From JBBPZK01 sp965219175 (GTDB taxonomy: Bacteria > Actinomycetota > Rubrobacteria > Rubrobacterales > Rubrobacteraceae), in contig CBDCNI010000001.1 in the NCBI GenBank assembly GCA_965219175.1, positions 2,728,001 to 2,792,000 of the forward strand: 64,000 nt of DNA, written 5' to 3'. Shown here piece by piece: positions 16,859-24,333 of this stretch. Every line of letters starts with the position of its first letter. The stretch's first letter is position 1. Under the pieces are notes generated by a model, which was not told the DNA's origin, searched no databases, and saw only the letters and a list, made by a program, of their open reading frames with translations. The translations under genes were made by a program, and so were the position numbers.

Positions 16859-17072
16859 ACTCGCGTATATCTACCTGGACTCCGGACTCAGCGGCTTCCT
16901 CGGCGGCCGAAAGCAGCCGCGCGGTAGTCTCCTCTTCGACGTACTCTTCCCCGCAAACCTCGCACACTCTCGCCGGAACCCTCCTGAACACCAGGACCAT
17001 CTCGCCTCGCTCCAGGGTAACCGTAGCAGTACCCGGATTAGCCTCTCCCTGTTTACATACAACGCACTTCAA
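16845..17072 (-). CDS. YgiT-type zinc-finger protein (MqsA-like putative antitoxin)
   Basis: 75 aa. Two zinc-ligand pairs, CVVC near the start (residues 3-6) and CEVCGEEY (about 37-40), with a C-terminal tail GVQVDIREYVAA. This is the zinc-binding N-domain of MqsA-like antitoxins without the HTH domain. It overlaps the preceding DUF4258 gene by 4 bases and lipB by 14 bases. By family, the DUF4258/YgiT pair is a likely type II toxin-antitoxin module. Confidence 0.75.
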   Translation of the reverse strand: MKCVVCKQGEANPGTATVTLERGEMVLVFRRVPARVCEVCGEEYVEEETTARLLSAAEEAAESGVQVDIREYVAA

Positions 17073-17347
17073 AAGGTCCTCTTCTCTCTAAAATCAGGCT
17101 TCCAAAGCTCCAGAGTCGGCTCGTAAACAGTTATTACGAACGTCTCATCACCTTCCTTGCTATCAGCGGCCACCACGTGAATCGGCGTAGATCCGCACCA
17201 ACCCAAAACGAGACGGCTTGGGTAGGGTTTATCTTCCGGATAGTCCTGAATTATCTCTCCCGTCTCCAAAGCGTGCCGGACATCTTCGAGGCCAATCTGC
17301 CGCCGGAACATACGCTGTACGGCGTGTACCCGAAAAACGAGGTGCAC
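17069..17347 (-). CDS. DUF4258-domain protein (putative toxin partner of the YgiT-type protein)
   Basis: 92 aa. HAVQRMFRRQIGLEDVRHALETGEII and YPSRLVLGWCGSTPIHVVAAD (given in two parts of the domain) fit DUF4258, a RelE/BrnT-like small fold. It ends VITVYEPTLELWKPDFREKRTF, typical of these proteins. The gene lies 19 bases after lipA and overlaps the YgiT-type gene (stop/start overlap). Toxicity is inferred from the pairing. Confidence 0.7.
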   Translation of the reverse strand: MHLVFRVHAVQRMFRRQIGLEDVRHALETGEIIQDYPEDKPYPSRLVLGWCGSTPIHVVAADSKEGDETFVITVYEPTLELWKPDFREKRTF

Positions 17348-17366
17348 TCAAACCTCGCGACAGCTT

Positions 17367-18392
17367 CTAAACGCCGACCTTGCGGGCGTCGGCCGTCTGC
17401 TCGTGGGCGTGGTAAGAGCTTCGGACCAGCGGCCCGCTCTCCACGTGCTTGAAACCAAGCTCGTCGAGCCCGTAGCGACGGAGCAACGCAAACTCTCTCG
17501 GCGTGTAGTAGCGGCTCATCGGCAGGTGGTTCTCAGACGGACGAAGGTACTGGCCGATGGTCAGGATGTCCACGTCGTGCTCGCGCAGGTCCCGCATGGT
17601 CTCGTGGATCTCCTCTTCCACCTCGCCGAGCCCCAACATGAAGCCGCTCTTGGTCAGCCCGTCAGGGTTCAACTCCTTCGCGTAACGCAACACCTCCAGC
17701 GACCGCCGGTACTTGGCCTGTGGTCGAACAGCCGGATACAGGCGTGGCACTGTTTCGATATTATGGTTAAAGGTATCAGGGCGGGCGTCGATCACGGTCT
17801 TCACGGCGTCGCGAACCCCTTTAAAGTCCGGGGTCAGGACCTCGACGGCGCAGCCGGGTACTTCATCCCGGATCGCCCCTATAGTGGCGGCGAATATGGA
17901 AGCGCCGCCGTCGGCGAGCTCGTCGCGGTTGACCGACGTTATGACGGCGTGCTCCAGGCCCATCTCCCTCGCGGCCCCGGCGACGCGGGACGGCTCGTCC
18001 AGATCCAGTTCGGTCGGCTTGCCCGTCAGGACGGCGCAGAAGCCGCAAGAGCGGGTGCAGACGTTGCCCAGGATCATGAACGTCGCGGTTCGGTTGTTCC
18101 AGCACTCCCCGATGTTCGGGCAGCGAGCCTCTTCGCAAACCGTGTGGAGGTTCAGACCGCGCATGGTGTCCTTGATATCCCGGTAAACTTCCCCGTCGGG
18201 GATCTTCGCTTTCAGCCAGTCCGGGCGACCGTGGGAGCCGGGGACCCCGCTCTTCTGCTGTCGGAACGGCAGATACTCCGTCGGCATACCGTCCGGCGGC
18301 GGGGCGACGGGGCGATCCTCCCAGCGGTGTCGCACGTCGAAAGTCTTGGTGCCGTTCTCCAGAACCCTTAATTGAACCTGTCTACGGGCCAC
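17367..18392 (-). CDS. lipA: Lipoyl synthase (radical SAM)
   Basis: About 341 aa. It inserts two sulphurs into octanoyl groups on lipoyl domains. The auxiliary 4Fe-4S ligands are in CEEARCPNIGEC (CX4CX5C) and the radical-SAM cluster in CTRSCGFC (CX3CX2C). DRDELADGG-type sequence (VNRDELADGGA), LTPDFKG and FNHNIETV follow, and the ending GFKHVESGPLVRSSYHA is typical. I place the start at GTG 18392, with AAGGAGATAGGAGAG just upstream; the frame is open a further 17 codons. First gene of a lipA-DUF4258-ygiT-lipB operon. Confidence 0.92.
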   Translation of the reverse strand: MARRQVQLRVLENGTKTFDVRHRWEDRPVAPPPDGMPTEYLPFRQQKSGVPGSHGRPDWLKAKIPDGEVYRDIKDTMRGLNLHTVCEEARCPNIGECWNNRTATFMILGNVCTRSCGFCAVLTGKPTELDLDEPSRVAGAAREMGLEHAVITSVNRDELADGGASIFAATIGAIRDEVPGCAVEVLTPDFKGVRDAVKTVIDARPDTFNHNIETVPRLYPAVRPQAKYRRSLEVLRYAKELNPDGLTKSGFMLGLGEVEEEIHETMRDLREHDVDILTIGQYLRPSENHLPMSRYYTPREFALLRRYGLDELGFKHVESGPLVRSSYHAHEQTADARKVGV

Positions 18393-18752
18393 TGCTCTCC
18401 TATCTCCTTCGCGCTTTCTGCGACGTATATTACCGCAGCCCACAGAAGATGCGTCGTGTCATCTATTGCAGAGAAAGCCCGCCCAGAAGACCGCGTCCCA
18501 CAGCTTCATCCCGGCCATCACCTTCTCTACCCCCAGCCGATACGTCCATACGATAAACAAAACGGTGAACAGCCGAGTACGTTCAGGCGCACATGACCTT
18601 CCTCGTTCAATGCTGGGAAGAAGAGCATAATGGGGATCACGCTCCTCAACGCAGAGCCCTGACGCGGCTTTAGTAACGCTTCCTGGATCAGTAAGGTCCT
18701 CACGCTGATACACTTGACTATAGTGGTCAAGTAACCGCGAGGAGTTTATCTT
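18393..18752. other. Non-coding gap between lipA and vapB
   Basis: 360 bases between divergent genes. It must hold the lipA promoter on the minus strand and the vapB promoter on the plus strand. The only clear structure is the 19-bp palindrome listed separately. Short frames here show no recognisable protein. Confidence 0.5.
18713..18731 (+). promoter_or_regulatory. Palindromic operator overlapping the vapBC promoter
   Basis: CTTGAC (18713-18718), 7-base centre TATAGTG, GTCAAG (18726-18731): perfect 6-bp arms. The centre contains a -10-like TATAGT. It ends 21 bases before the vapB start, where antitoxin-toxin complexes bind to repress their own operon. Confidence 0.65.
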
Positions 18753-19058
18753 TTGGAGTCTGCGGGTGTGGCGGATTTGAAGGCGCGGTTGAGTGAGTAC
18801 CGCGCACGCGTGAAATTCGGCGAAGAAGTGCTGGTAACGGATCGGGGCAAGCCTATCGCGCGCCTAGTTCCGGTCGGCGTCGAAACTGTCGTGGACGACG
18901 AAGCGGAGATGGCGCGTTTGTCGGCGATGGAGCGTGAAGGTCTGGTGCGGCTCGGCTCCGGCAGGCTACCTGAAGGGTTCTTCGAGAAGGCGCGTCCAGA
19001 AGACCCGGAAGGGCTACTTGTGGAGGCTGTGCGGGAAGAGCGAGAGGAAGGCCGCTAG
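18753..19058 (+). CDS. vapB: Phd/YefM-family antitoxin (VapB-like)
   Basis: 101 aa from TTG 18753 with GAGGAG upstream. The N-terminal Phd/YefM DNA-binding fold is complete: VADLKARLSEYRARVKFGEEVLVTDRGKPIARLVP in adjoining parts, i.e. the 'LK..LS.Y...V..G..v.vtdrGkPvA.l' pattern. The C-terminal acidic tail (GFFEKARPEDPEG) would wrap the toxin. The toxin gene starts 3 bases after the stop. Confidence 0.87.
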   Translation: MESAGVADLKARLSEYRARVKFGEEVLVTDRGKPIARLVPVGVETVVDDEAEMARLSAMEREGLVRLGSGRLPEGFFEKARPEDPEGLLVEAVREEREEGR

Positions 19059-19061
19059 GCG

Positions 19062-19497
19062 GTGCGGTTCTGGGACACCTCGGTGGTCATACCCTTGCTC
19101 GTGGTGGAGCCCCACTCTGACGCATTGCGCCGGCTGCTCGAAAAAGACACCGGGATGGTGGTCTGGTGGGCGACACGCGTCGAGTGCGTATCGGCGATCT
19201 CCCGCCGCGCCAGGGAGAATACGCTCGTTTCGGAAGGTGGAGCACTGGCGCGCGAGCTTCTGAAACGACCTGTCCGGGAGCTGGACGGAAGCACAACCCA
19301 CCGCCCGGCTACGCATCCTGGCCGAGCAAATATTGGTCGCCCATCCGCTCAGGACCGCCGACGCACTCCAACTCGCCGCCGCACAGATCTGGTGCGGCAA
19401 ACAGCCCCAGGGCCGCTCCTTTGTATGCCTCGACGAACATCCGCGAAACGCCGCGTCCCGTTCCGGCTTCACCCTTCTCCCCGATAGCGTCGGATAG
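19062..19497 (+). pseudogene. vapC: PIN-domain VapC toxin gene broken by a frameshift
   Basis: The first frame gives MRFWDTSVVIPLLVVEPHS, then ATRVECVSAISRRA, the PIN start with its first acidic residues. It holds to about residue 75 (VRELD, near 19286), after which it becomes Arg/Pro-rich nonsense. From 19288 a different frame continues as EAQPTARLRILAEQ, then PLRTADALQLAAAQIW and FVCLDE, the correct second half of a PIN domain, ending at TAG 19495-19497. One extra base (or two missing) near 19283-19288 accounts for it. An unbroken product would be about 144 aa. The toxin ribonuclease should be inactive unless this is a sequencing error. Confidence 0.85.
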
Positions 19498-19754
19498 TCT
19501 GACGCTCGTTTACACATCGGTCAACGGCACAATACAACTCCGCGCACATTTGAAGGAGTGTCGGGAAGCGAGGATCGAGCTGGCAACAAGCACCTGGCTC
19601 GAAATTTTTCTTTCTCCACAAATTTCATGTTTCCCCGGCCCAAACATTGAAGTAATATTCTTTACAGCATCGGACTTTCGGTGAGTCATGTAGGGTGAAT
19701 GGAGGATGTGCCTCGGGGAATGCTCGTAGTCCGTAGGCATTGGGGAGAGTTAGT

Positions 19755-20531
19755 ATGAGACTACGAATAAGCCTGAAGGCCGAAAACGGCTCGTTACAGA
19801 TCCCCATCCAATACAACCATCTGCTGCAGGGACTCGTGTATCACAACCTCGACCGCGCCCTTTCGGAATGGCTACACGAAAAAGGCCACTCCTACGGGCA
19901 ACGCCGCTTCAAGCTCTTCACTTTCTCCCGACTCTTCGGCAAGCGCTTCTCGAAGAACGGCCACGTCCGGTTCGATGGTCCCGTCCATTTCTACCTCAGC
20001 GCGTTCGACTCCGAAGTGCTCGGTTCCTTCGCCGAACATCTCCTGACGAAGCCCGCCGTCCGGCTGGGGAGCGCGGAGTGCAGAGTCTCGGAGGTCGGCG
20101 TCGAGCCCGAGCCGGAGATAAACCCGGCGAAACCCATACTGGTCAAGGTGCTCTCCCCCATCACCGCCTACAGCACCCTACAGACGCCCGACGGCAAGAA
20201 GAAGACCTACTACTACGCGCCGCAGGAAACAGAGTGGAGTGAGTCCCTCGTCTCCAACGTGGCGCGCAAGGCGAAAGCCCTGGAATGGGAGGCTGACGTG
20301 GACGAGGATCTGCGAGGAGCCTACGTAAAGCCGCGCAAGGTCAGCAAGACGGACCAGCAGATCCTCAACTTCAAGGGGTTCTGGATCAAGGGCTGGACCG
20401 GCCTGTACGAAGTAAATCTCCCCGAACCCTACTTCCGACTCGCCTACGACGCCGGCTTCGGGGCCAAGAACGCGCAGGGGTTCGGGATGGTGGAGATAGT
20501 CAATAGTCGGAAAGGAGGTAAAGATGCTTGA
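19755..20531 (+). CDS. cas6: Cas6 CRISPR RNA-processing endoribonuclease
   Basis: 258 aa from ATG 19755, with GGGGAG upstream. It cuts the repeat RNA into mature crRNAs. N-terminal RAMP fold MRLRISLKAENGSLQIP, then YNHLLQGLVYHNLDRALSEW (given as adjoining parts), and the C-terminal glycine-rich loop AGFGAKNAQGFGMVEI. A His in the LHEKGHS segment (about residues 41-46) is a candidate catalytic residue. First gene of the cas operon; it overlaps cas8b by 8 bases. The 257 bases upstream (19498-19754) hold no gene and presumably the cas promoter, which I cannot place with confidence. Confidence 0.92.
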   Translation: MRLRISLKAENGSLQIPIQYNHLLQGLVYHNLDRALSEWLHEKGHSYGQRRFKLFTFSRLFGKRFSKNGHVRFDGPVHFYLSAFDSEVLGSFAEHLLTKPAVRLGSAECRVSEVGVEPEPEINPAKPILVKVLSPITAYSTLQTPDGKKKTYYYAPQETEWSESLVSNVARKAKALEWEADVDEDLRGAYVKPRKVSKTDQQILNFKGFWIKGWTGLYEVNLPEPYFRLAYDAGFGAKNAQGFGMVEIVNSRKGGKDA

Positions 20532-22542
20532 CGCCATGAAAGACCTCGCACTGGACTACCTGCGGCAGCAGTTGCCGGATGGTCTAGCGGATGAACAAGA
20601 TCCCTGGGAATGGTATCTCCGGGTGCGTGAGGAGCACCCGGAGTCTTTATTCCCGTATCTGATCGAAGCGCCCAGAGATTCGATGTCACCGAACTATTAC
20701 GTCCTCAAAGCAGACTCTCGAGACGCTGATGTTGCGATTCTGGAGCAGCGAGAGCGCGGGGATGGCGCCGAGTTGCTTTTGCCGTTCGTGCCGTCGACAG
20801 GATCTCAATCCGGTGCTTTGGGACCTGTCATCAAGAGAACCTACTCCCCAGCAAAAGGATCGGGACCCTCAATAAAGATAAACGACACTTCTCTCAAGGA
20901 CTTCAGAACCATTGCGGATTCGGATCAACCCTGGTCGGAGTATTTCGATTATGTGACGTCAGTGGTGTCCCGCCCAAAACTCCGAGTCCGGGGTGAGATG
21001 ATAGAAGACGAAACCACCCATGCGCTTGCTCTAGCCGTTCGCTCAATATCAGAGAGACAGACCTGTTTTTTGAGTGTTTTAGATGCTGAAGACAGGCTTC
21101 CCGGAGAAGTCGAAGAGTACATTGCCTACCTTCAACACGTCCTGGCGTCAGAGAAATATTCGACAGGTCGGCTTGGGCCGATCGAAGAAGGCCGCTGCTC
21201 CCTAACCGGTATTAACGGCACCGTTTACCCAAACGGTCTAGCGGGAGCCGGTCTAAACCTGAGCAACGTGGATCGCCCTGGTGTCTTCCCCGGCCTCGAT
21301 GATAGCGAAGCCTGGAAGAAGTACGCGCTCTCAGCAGAGGCTGCGGATTTACTTTATACATTCTCGTATCACGTAAGCGGGCGTTTTCGTGCTCGGGTGG
21401 CGGGCGAGAACGCCCTTATTATTCCTTACACGACGCTAGACCAGGACAAGCGACGAAAGTTCATGCGTAGGACGCGAGACAAGTATCTTCCACAAGTGAA
21501 CACCGGGAAGCCGTTAGTAGAGCAAGAGGGAAAACTGCATAGCTTGGCTGACGAGGAAGATGTTGTCACGAACCTGACCATACTTTGGGCCGACTTCGGA
21601 CAGAAGATCGAAAATGTCCGCGGCATGGTGACGGATATATTGCCTTCGCGGCTACGCGACATCTCCGCAATCGCCGGTGAGGTCAACAATGATGCGTCCC
21701 TGCCTTTTCCGCAAGAACGCCGCTATGAAGACTCTTTGAGTCTGGACGTTGCGTTCAACTCTTTGGCGGCGCTGCTCCGGCGTCCGGGTGGCAAGCGAAC
21801 GGAGAAGACGAACAAGGGTGCGCGGTTGTTCGAGTTCAAGCGGGAGATGGCCGCCGCCGTCTACCACGGGCACCAGGTACCCGTGGAGCGGTTCTGGGAG
21901 GAGGTGCGCGAGGTTTGCGAGGCTTACCTTATTGACGCGCTAGAGCGAAGTCATTATGTGTTGTTGTACGAGGGGAGGACAAAGCAAGGAGATAACTACC
22001 TGACGATGGCCGGTTGGATCCGGCACCTGTCAAGATTCATCTACTTTCTAAGGCAATTGGAGGTTTATCCCGAGATGGAAGATTGGCGCTACCAACCTAA
22101 AACAGAACGACTGAGATCCGTCTTCGGCGAATTCTTCGAAGGTGATGACGGACGTTCCGGTATAGACCAGCCAGAAAAAGCCTACGCCTTCCTGCTCGGA
22201 GCGTTGTTCGGCAAACTAATGCAAGTGCAGGGAGCGCGAGGGGTAAACGTCGGCGCGAACGCCCTACCGTGGCTCAAACGGTTCACACTAACCGGTAAGG
22301 ACTTACCGCATCTCTATGTGAGGATAAGGGAGAAACTACTGACCTACGGTACCACCTCCAAAGACATCGCCGATGTAATTGAAGAACTGGGCTATCTGGG
22401 TACGAAGCTCGGAACCCGTATAGACCTCAACCAAACCGAGACCGGATACTTTCTGCTGCTCGGTCAATCCTTGAGTTCCACTTTCATGCCAAGTAAAGCA
22501 ACTCAAGATGCAGGAGACAACAAAGTAGAGGAGAGCGCATGA
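20524..22542 (+). CDS. cas8b: Cas8b/Csh1-like large subunit of type I-B Cascade
   Basis: 672 aa. The large subunit recognises the protospacer-adjacent motif and holds the Cascade complex. Position between cas6 and cas7 and the general layout fit the TM1802/Csh1 group. I base this more on context, length and segments such as YLQHVLASEKYSTGRLGPIEEGRC (adjoining parts), ANALPWLKRF and a helical C-terminus than on a sharp motif. The Cys-rich zinc site seen in many Cas8b proteins looks lost: only three cysteines occur in the protein and the equivalent region reads GRCSLTGINGTVYP. SD AAGGAGG lies at 20513-20519. Overlaps cas7 by 4 bases. Confidence 0.85.
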   Translation: MLDAMKDLALDYLRQQLPDGLADEQDPWEWYLRVREEHPESLFPYLIEAPRDSMSPNYYVLKADSRDADVAILEQRERGDGAELLLPFVPSTGSQSGALGPVIKRTYSPAKGSGPSIKINDTSLKDFRTIADSDQPWSEYFDYVTSVVSRPKLRVRGEMIEDETTHALALAVRSISERQTCFLSVLDAEDRLPGEVEEYIAYLQHVLASEKYSTGRLGPIEEGRCSLTGINGTVYPNGLAGAGLNLSNVDRPGVFPGLDDSEAWKKYALSAEAADLLYTFSYHVSGRFRARVAGENALIIPYTTLDQDKRRKFMRRTRDKYLPQVNTGKPLVEQEGKLHSLADEEDVVTNLTILWADFGQKIENVRGMVTDILPSRLRDISAIAGEVNNDASLPFPQERRYEDSLSLDVAFNSLAALLRRPGGKRTEKTNKGARLFEFKREMAAAVYHGHQVPVERFWEEVREVCEAYLIDALERSHYVLLYEGRTKQGDNYLTMAGWIRHLSRFIYFLRQLEVYPEMEDWRYQPKTERLRSVFGEFFEGDDGRSGIDQPEKAYAFLLGALFGKLMQVQGARGVNVGANALPWLKRFTLTGKDLPHLYVRIREKLLTYGTTSKDIADVIEELGYLGTKLGTRIDLNQTETGYFLLLGQSLSSTFMPSKATQDAGDNKVEESA

Positions 22543-23579
22543 CGGAACAGGTCACCCAGCAAACGCTAACGTCCCGCAGAGAGTTTCTGTTCTGCTATGA
22601 CATTCGCATGGGCAACCCGAACGGCGACCCGGACGAGAACCGCCCGCGCATATTGCCCGACGGCACCTACTACGTCACCGACGTGCGTCTAAAACGCTTT
22701 ATCAGAGACCACCTAAAGGCTCTGGGACACGACATACTCGTGGACAACATAGAAGGACGCACCACCAACCTTACAGGCCGGGTGGGCTACTACCTTCAGC
22801 AGAAAGGCGAACCTCAAGCGGACGGCCCTGATCTGGTCAAGATAATCCTGGAGTCGTTCGTGGATGCCCGGATGTTCGGCAGCACCCTGGCCTTCAAAAA
22901 AGGCGACGAGAAGGAAGCCAACGTCAGAGCCCGCGACTGGAAACCCGAACCGAAAACACTGACGGGCGCGACCCAGATCGAACAGGGAGAGGTACTGCAT
23001 ACTGCCGAAGAAGTAGACATCCGGGGAACGAGCATCTTCGGTAGCGCCGAAGGAAAGACTCAGGGAACGTTTACCGAGAACGTGGTTCTACGCTACGGAC
23101 TTATCGGTTTCGGTGGCGTAGCCAATGAACACAGCGCGAAGAAATCGCTTTTGACAGACAGCGACTACGACGAACTTCTAGGCGCAGCTTGGCGCGGTGT
23201 CCGGTCGTCGGGGAACACGCGAACGAAGGCCGGTCAAGTACCACGGTTGCTGCTCAACATTGTTTATAAGACCGGTGTGGAGTTCCAATTCGGTAGGTTG
23301 CTCGACTACGTGAAAACCGTTGCGGTCGATGGTCCAGATGGACCGAAACCTGAGGAAGCGTGGGCGAGTCCGCTAGACTATACAGTGGATCTCTCGCTCC
23401 TACGCGACCGGCTCGAAAGATACGCTCATCATATAGAGCGGATCGAGTACGATACGAGTCCAGATCTACAACTATCCGAAGAAGACGAGGCGTTTCTACA
23501 GCCCCACGTACATGGAGAAGCCAATACTTTCGAAGTCGTCCACCTTGACTTCGACGGGCCGGGGAGCAATGGCCGGTAA
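22539..23579 (+). CDS. cas7: Cas7 (Csh2-type) Cascade backbone subunit
   Basis: 346 aa. Several copies of Cas7 coat the crRNA spacer. The family motif NPNGDPDENRPR follows the opening strand FLFCYDIRMG. Further Csh2-like stretches: GRTTNLTGRVGYYL, DARMFGSTLAF, TFTENVVLRYGLIGFGGVAN (adjoining parts) and RGVRSSGNTRTKAGQ. ATGA overlap with cas8b; the end overlaps cas5 by 11 bases. Confidence 0.94.
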   Translation: MTEQVTQQTLTSRREFLFCYDIRMGNPNGDPDENRPRILPDGTYYVTDVRLKRFIRDHLKALGHDILVDNIEGRTTNLTGRVGYYLQQKGEPQADGPDLVKIILESFVDARMFGSTLAFKKGDEKEANVRARDWKPEPKTLTGATQIEQGEVLHTAEEVDIRGTSIFGSAEGKTQGTFTENVVLRYGLIGFGGVANEHSAKKSLLTDSDYDELLGAAWRGVRSSGNTRTKAGQVPRLLLNIVYKTGVEFQFGRLLDYVKTVAVDGPDGPKPEEAWASPLDYTVDLSLLRDRLERYAHHIERIEYDTSPDLQLSEEDEAFLQPHVHGEANTFEVVHLDFDGPGSNGR

Positions 23580-24333
23580 AGAAGAGGACGCCGTAGTTTT
23601 TCGTTACGGCGGTCGATTCGGTCATTTCTTGAGGGCCGAAGCGAGCGTCAGCGCCCTTAGCTACCCGATACCGCCCCGCACCGCGATGCTCGGCATGATC
23701 GGGGCCGTGCTCGGCATGGAGAAAGATACACCGCAAGTCGAACTTTCGGATGCTTTGATCTCCGTGTCCGGTCCGCTCCCCCGGACGCACTGGCATCGAG
23801 TCAAGCTCCGCAAAGACCCCCCGACACCTCTACCCCGCAGCGTCAAGAAGGGTGCCAAAGGAACCTCCGCCCCGGAGAGAGCCACCCTTATCAGACAGGA
23901 ATGGCTCTTCAATCCTTCTTACACGGTGACCGCCTGCCTTCCCACCGATTACCATGAGGATTTGGTCTCCCGGCTCAAGGAGCGGCACTGGCACTACTCT
24001 CCTTGTCTGGGCTTGAGTGAGATGCCCGCACATCTGGAGTTCGTGGAGGAATGCACCGCTTCAGCGCTGCCTCCTGGAAGCGAGATCCTTTGCGCCAGTG
24101 TCGCACGCAAGGAAGGGGCGACGCTAGATGGCAGTGGAACCCTCACAGCTTCGGCCAGTGGTGAGCCGTTGGCACTATTGCCGCTAAGGATGCCGCGAGA
24201 CGTTACCGTGGATCGGGTCTTCACTCACGCAGACTACCTAATTGAACGCTCTGGCTTGCCGATACCGTTACGCGCCGACACCGCTTACGAAATAAGCTCT
24301 TCCACAGATACGAGGGTGGTTACCTTTCTATGA
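23569..24333 (+). CDS. cas5: Cas5 (type I-B) Cascade subunit
   Basis: 254 aa from ATG 23569 (GGGGAG just upstream). It caps the 5' handle of the crRNA. The N-terminal RAMP strand and signature read VFRYGGRFGHFLRAEASVSA and LSYPIPPRTAMLGMIGAVLG, the Cas5h pattern. A glycine-rich or catalytic site is not expected because Cas6 does the processing. The frame is open 19 codons further upstream inside cas7, but that portion has no similarity to the family. Confidence 0.92.
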   Translation: MAGKEEDAVVFRYGGRFGHFLRAEASVSALSYPIPPRTAMLGMIGAVLGMEKDTPQVELSDALISVSGPLPRTHWHRVKLRKDPPTPLPRSVKKGAKGTSAPERATLIRQEWLFNPSYTVTACLPTDYHEDLVSRLKERHWHYSPCLGLSEMPAHLEFVEECTASALPPGSEILCASVARKEGATLDGSGTLTASASGEPLALLPLRMPRDVTVDRVFTHADYLIERSGLPIPLRADTAYEISSSTDTRVVTFL

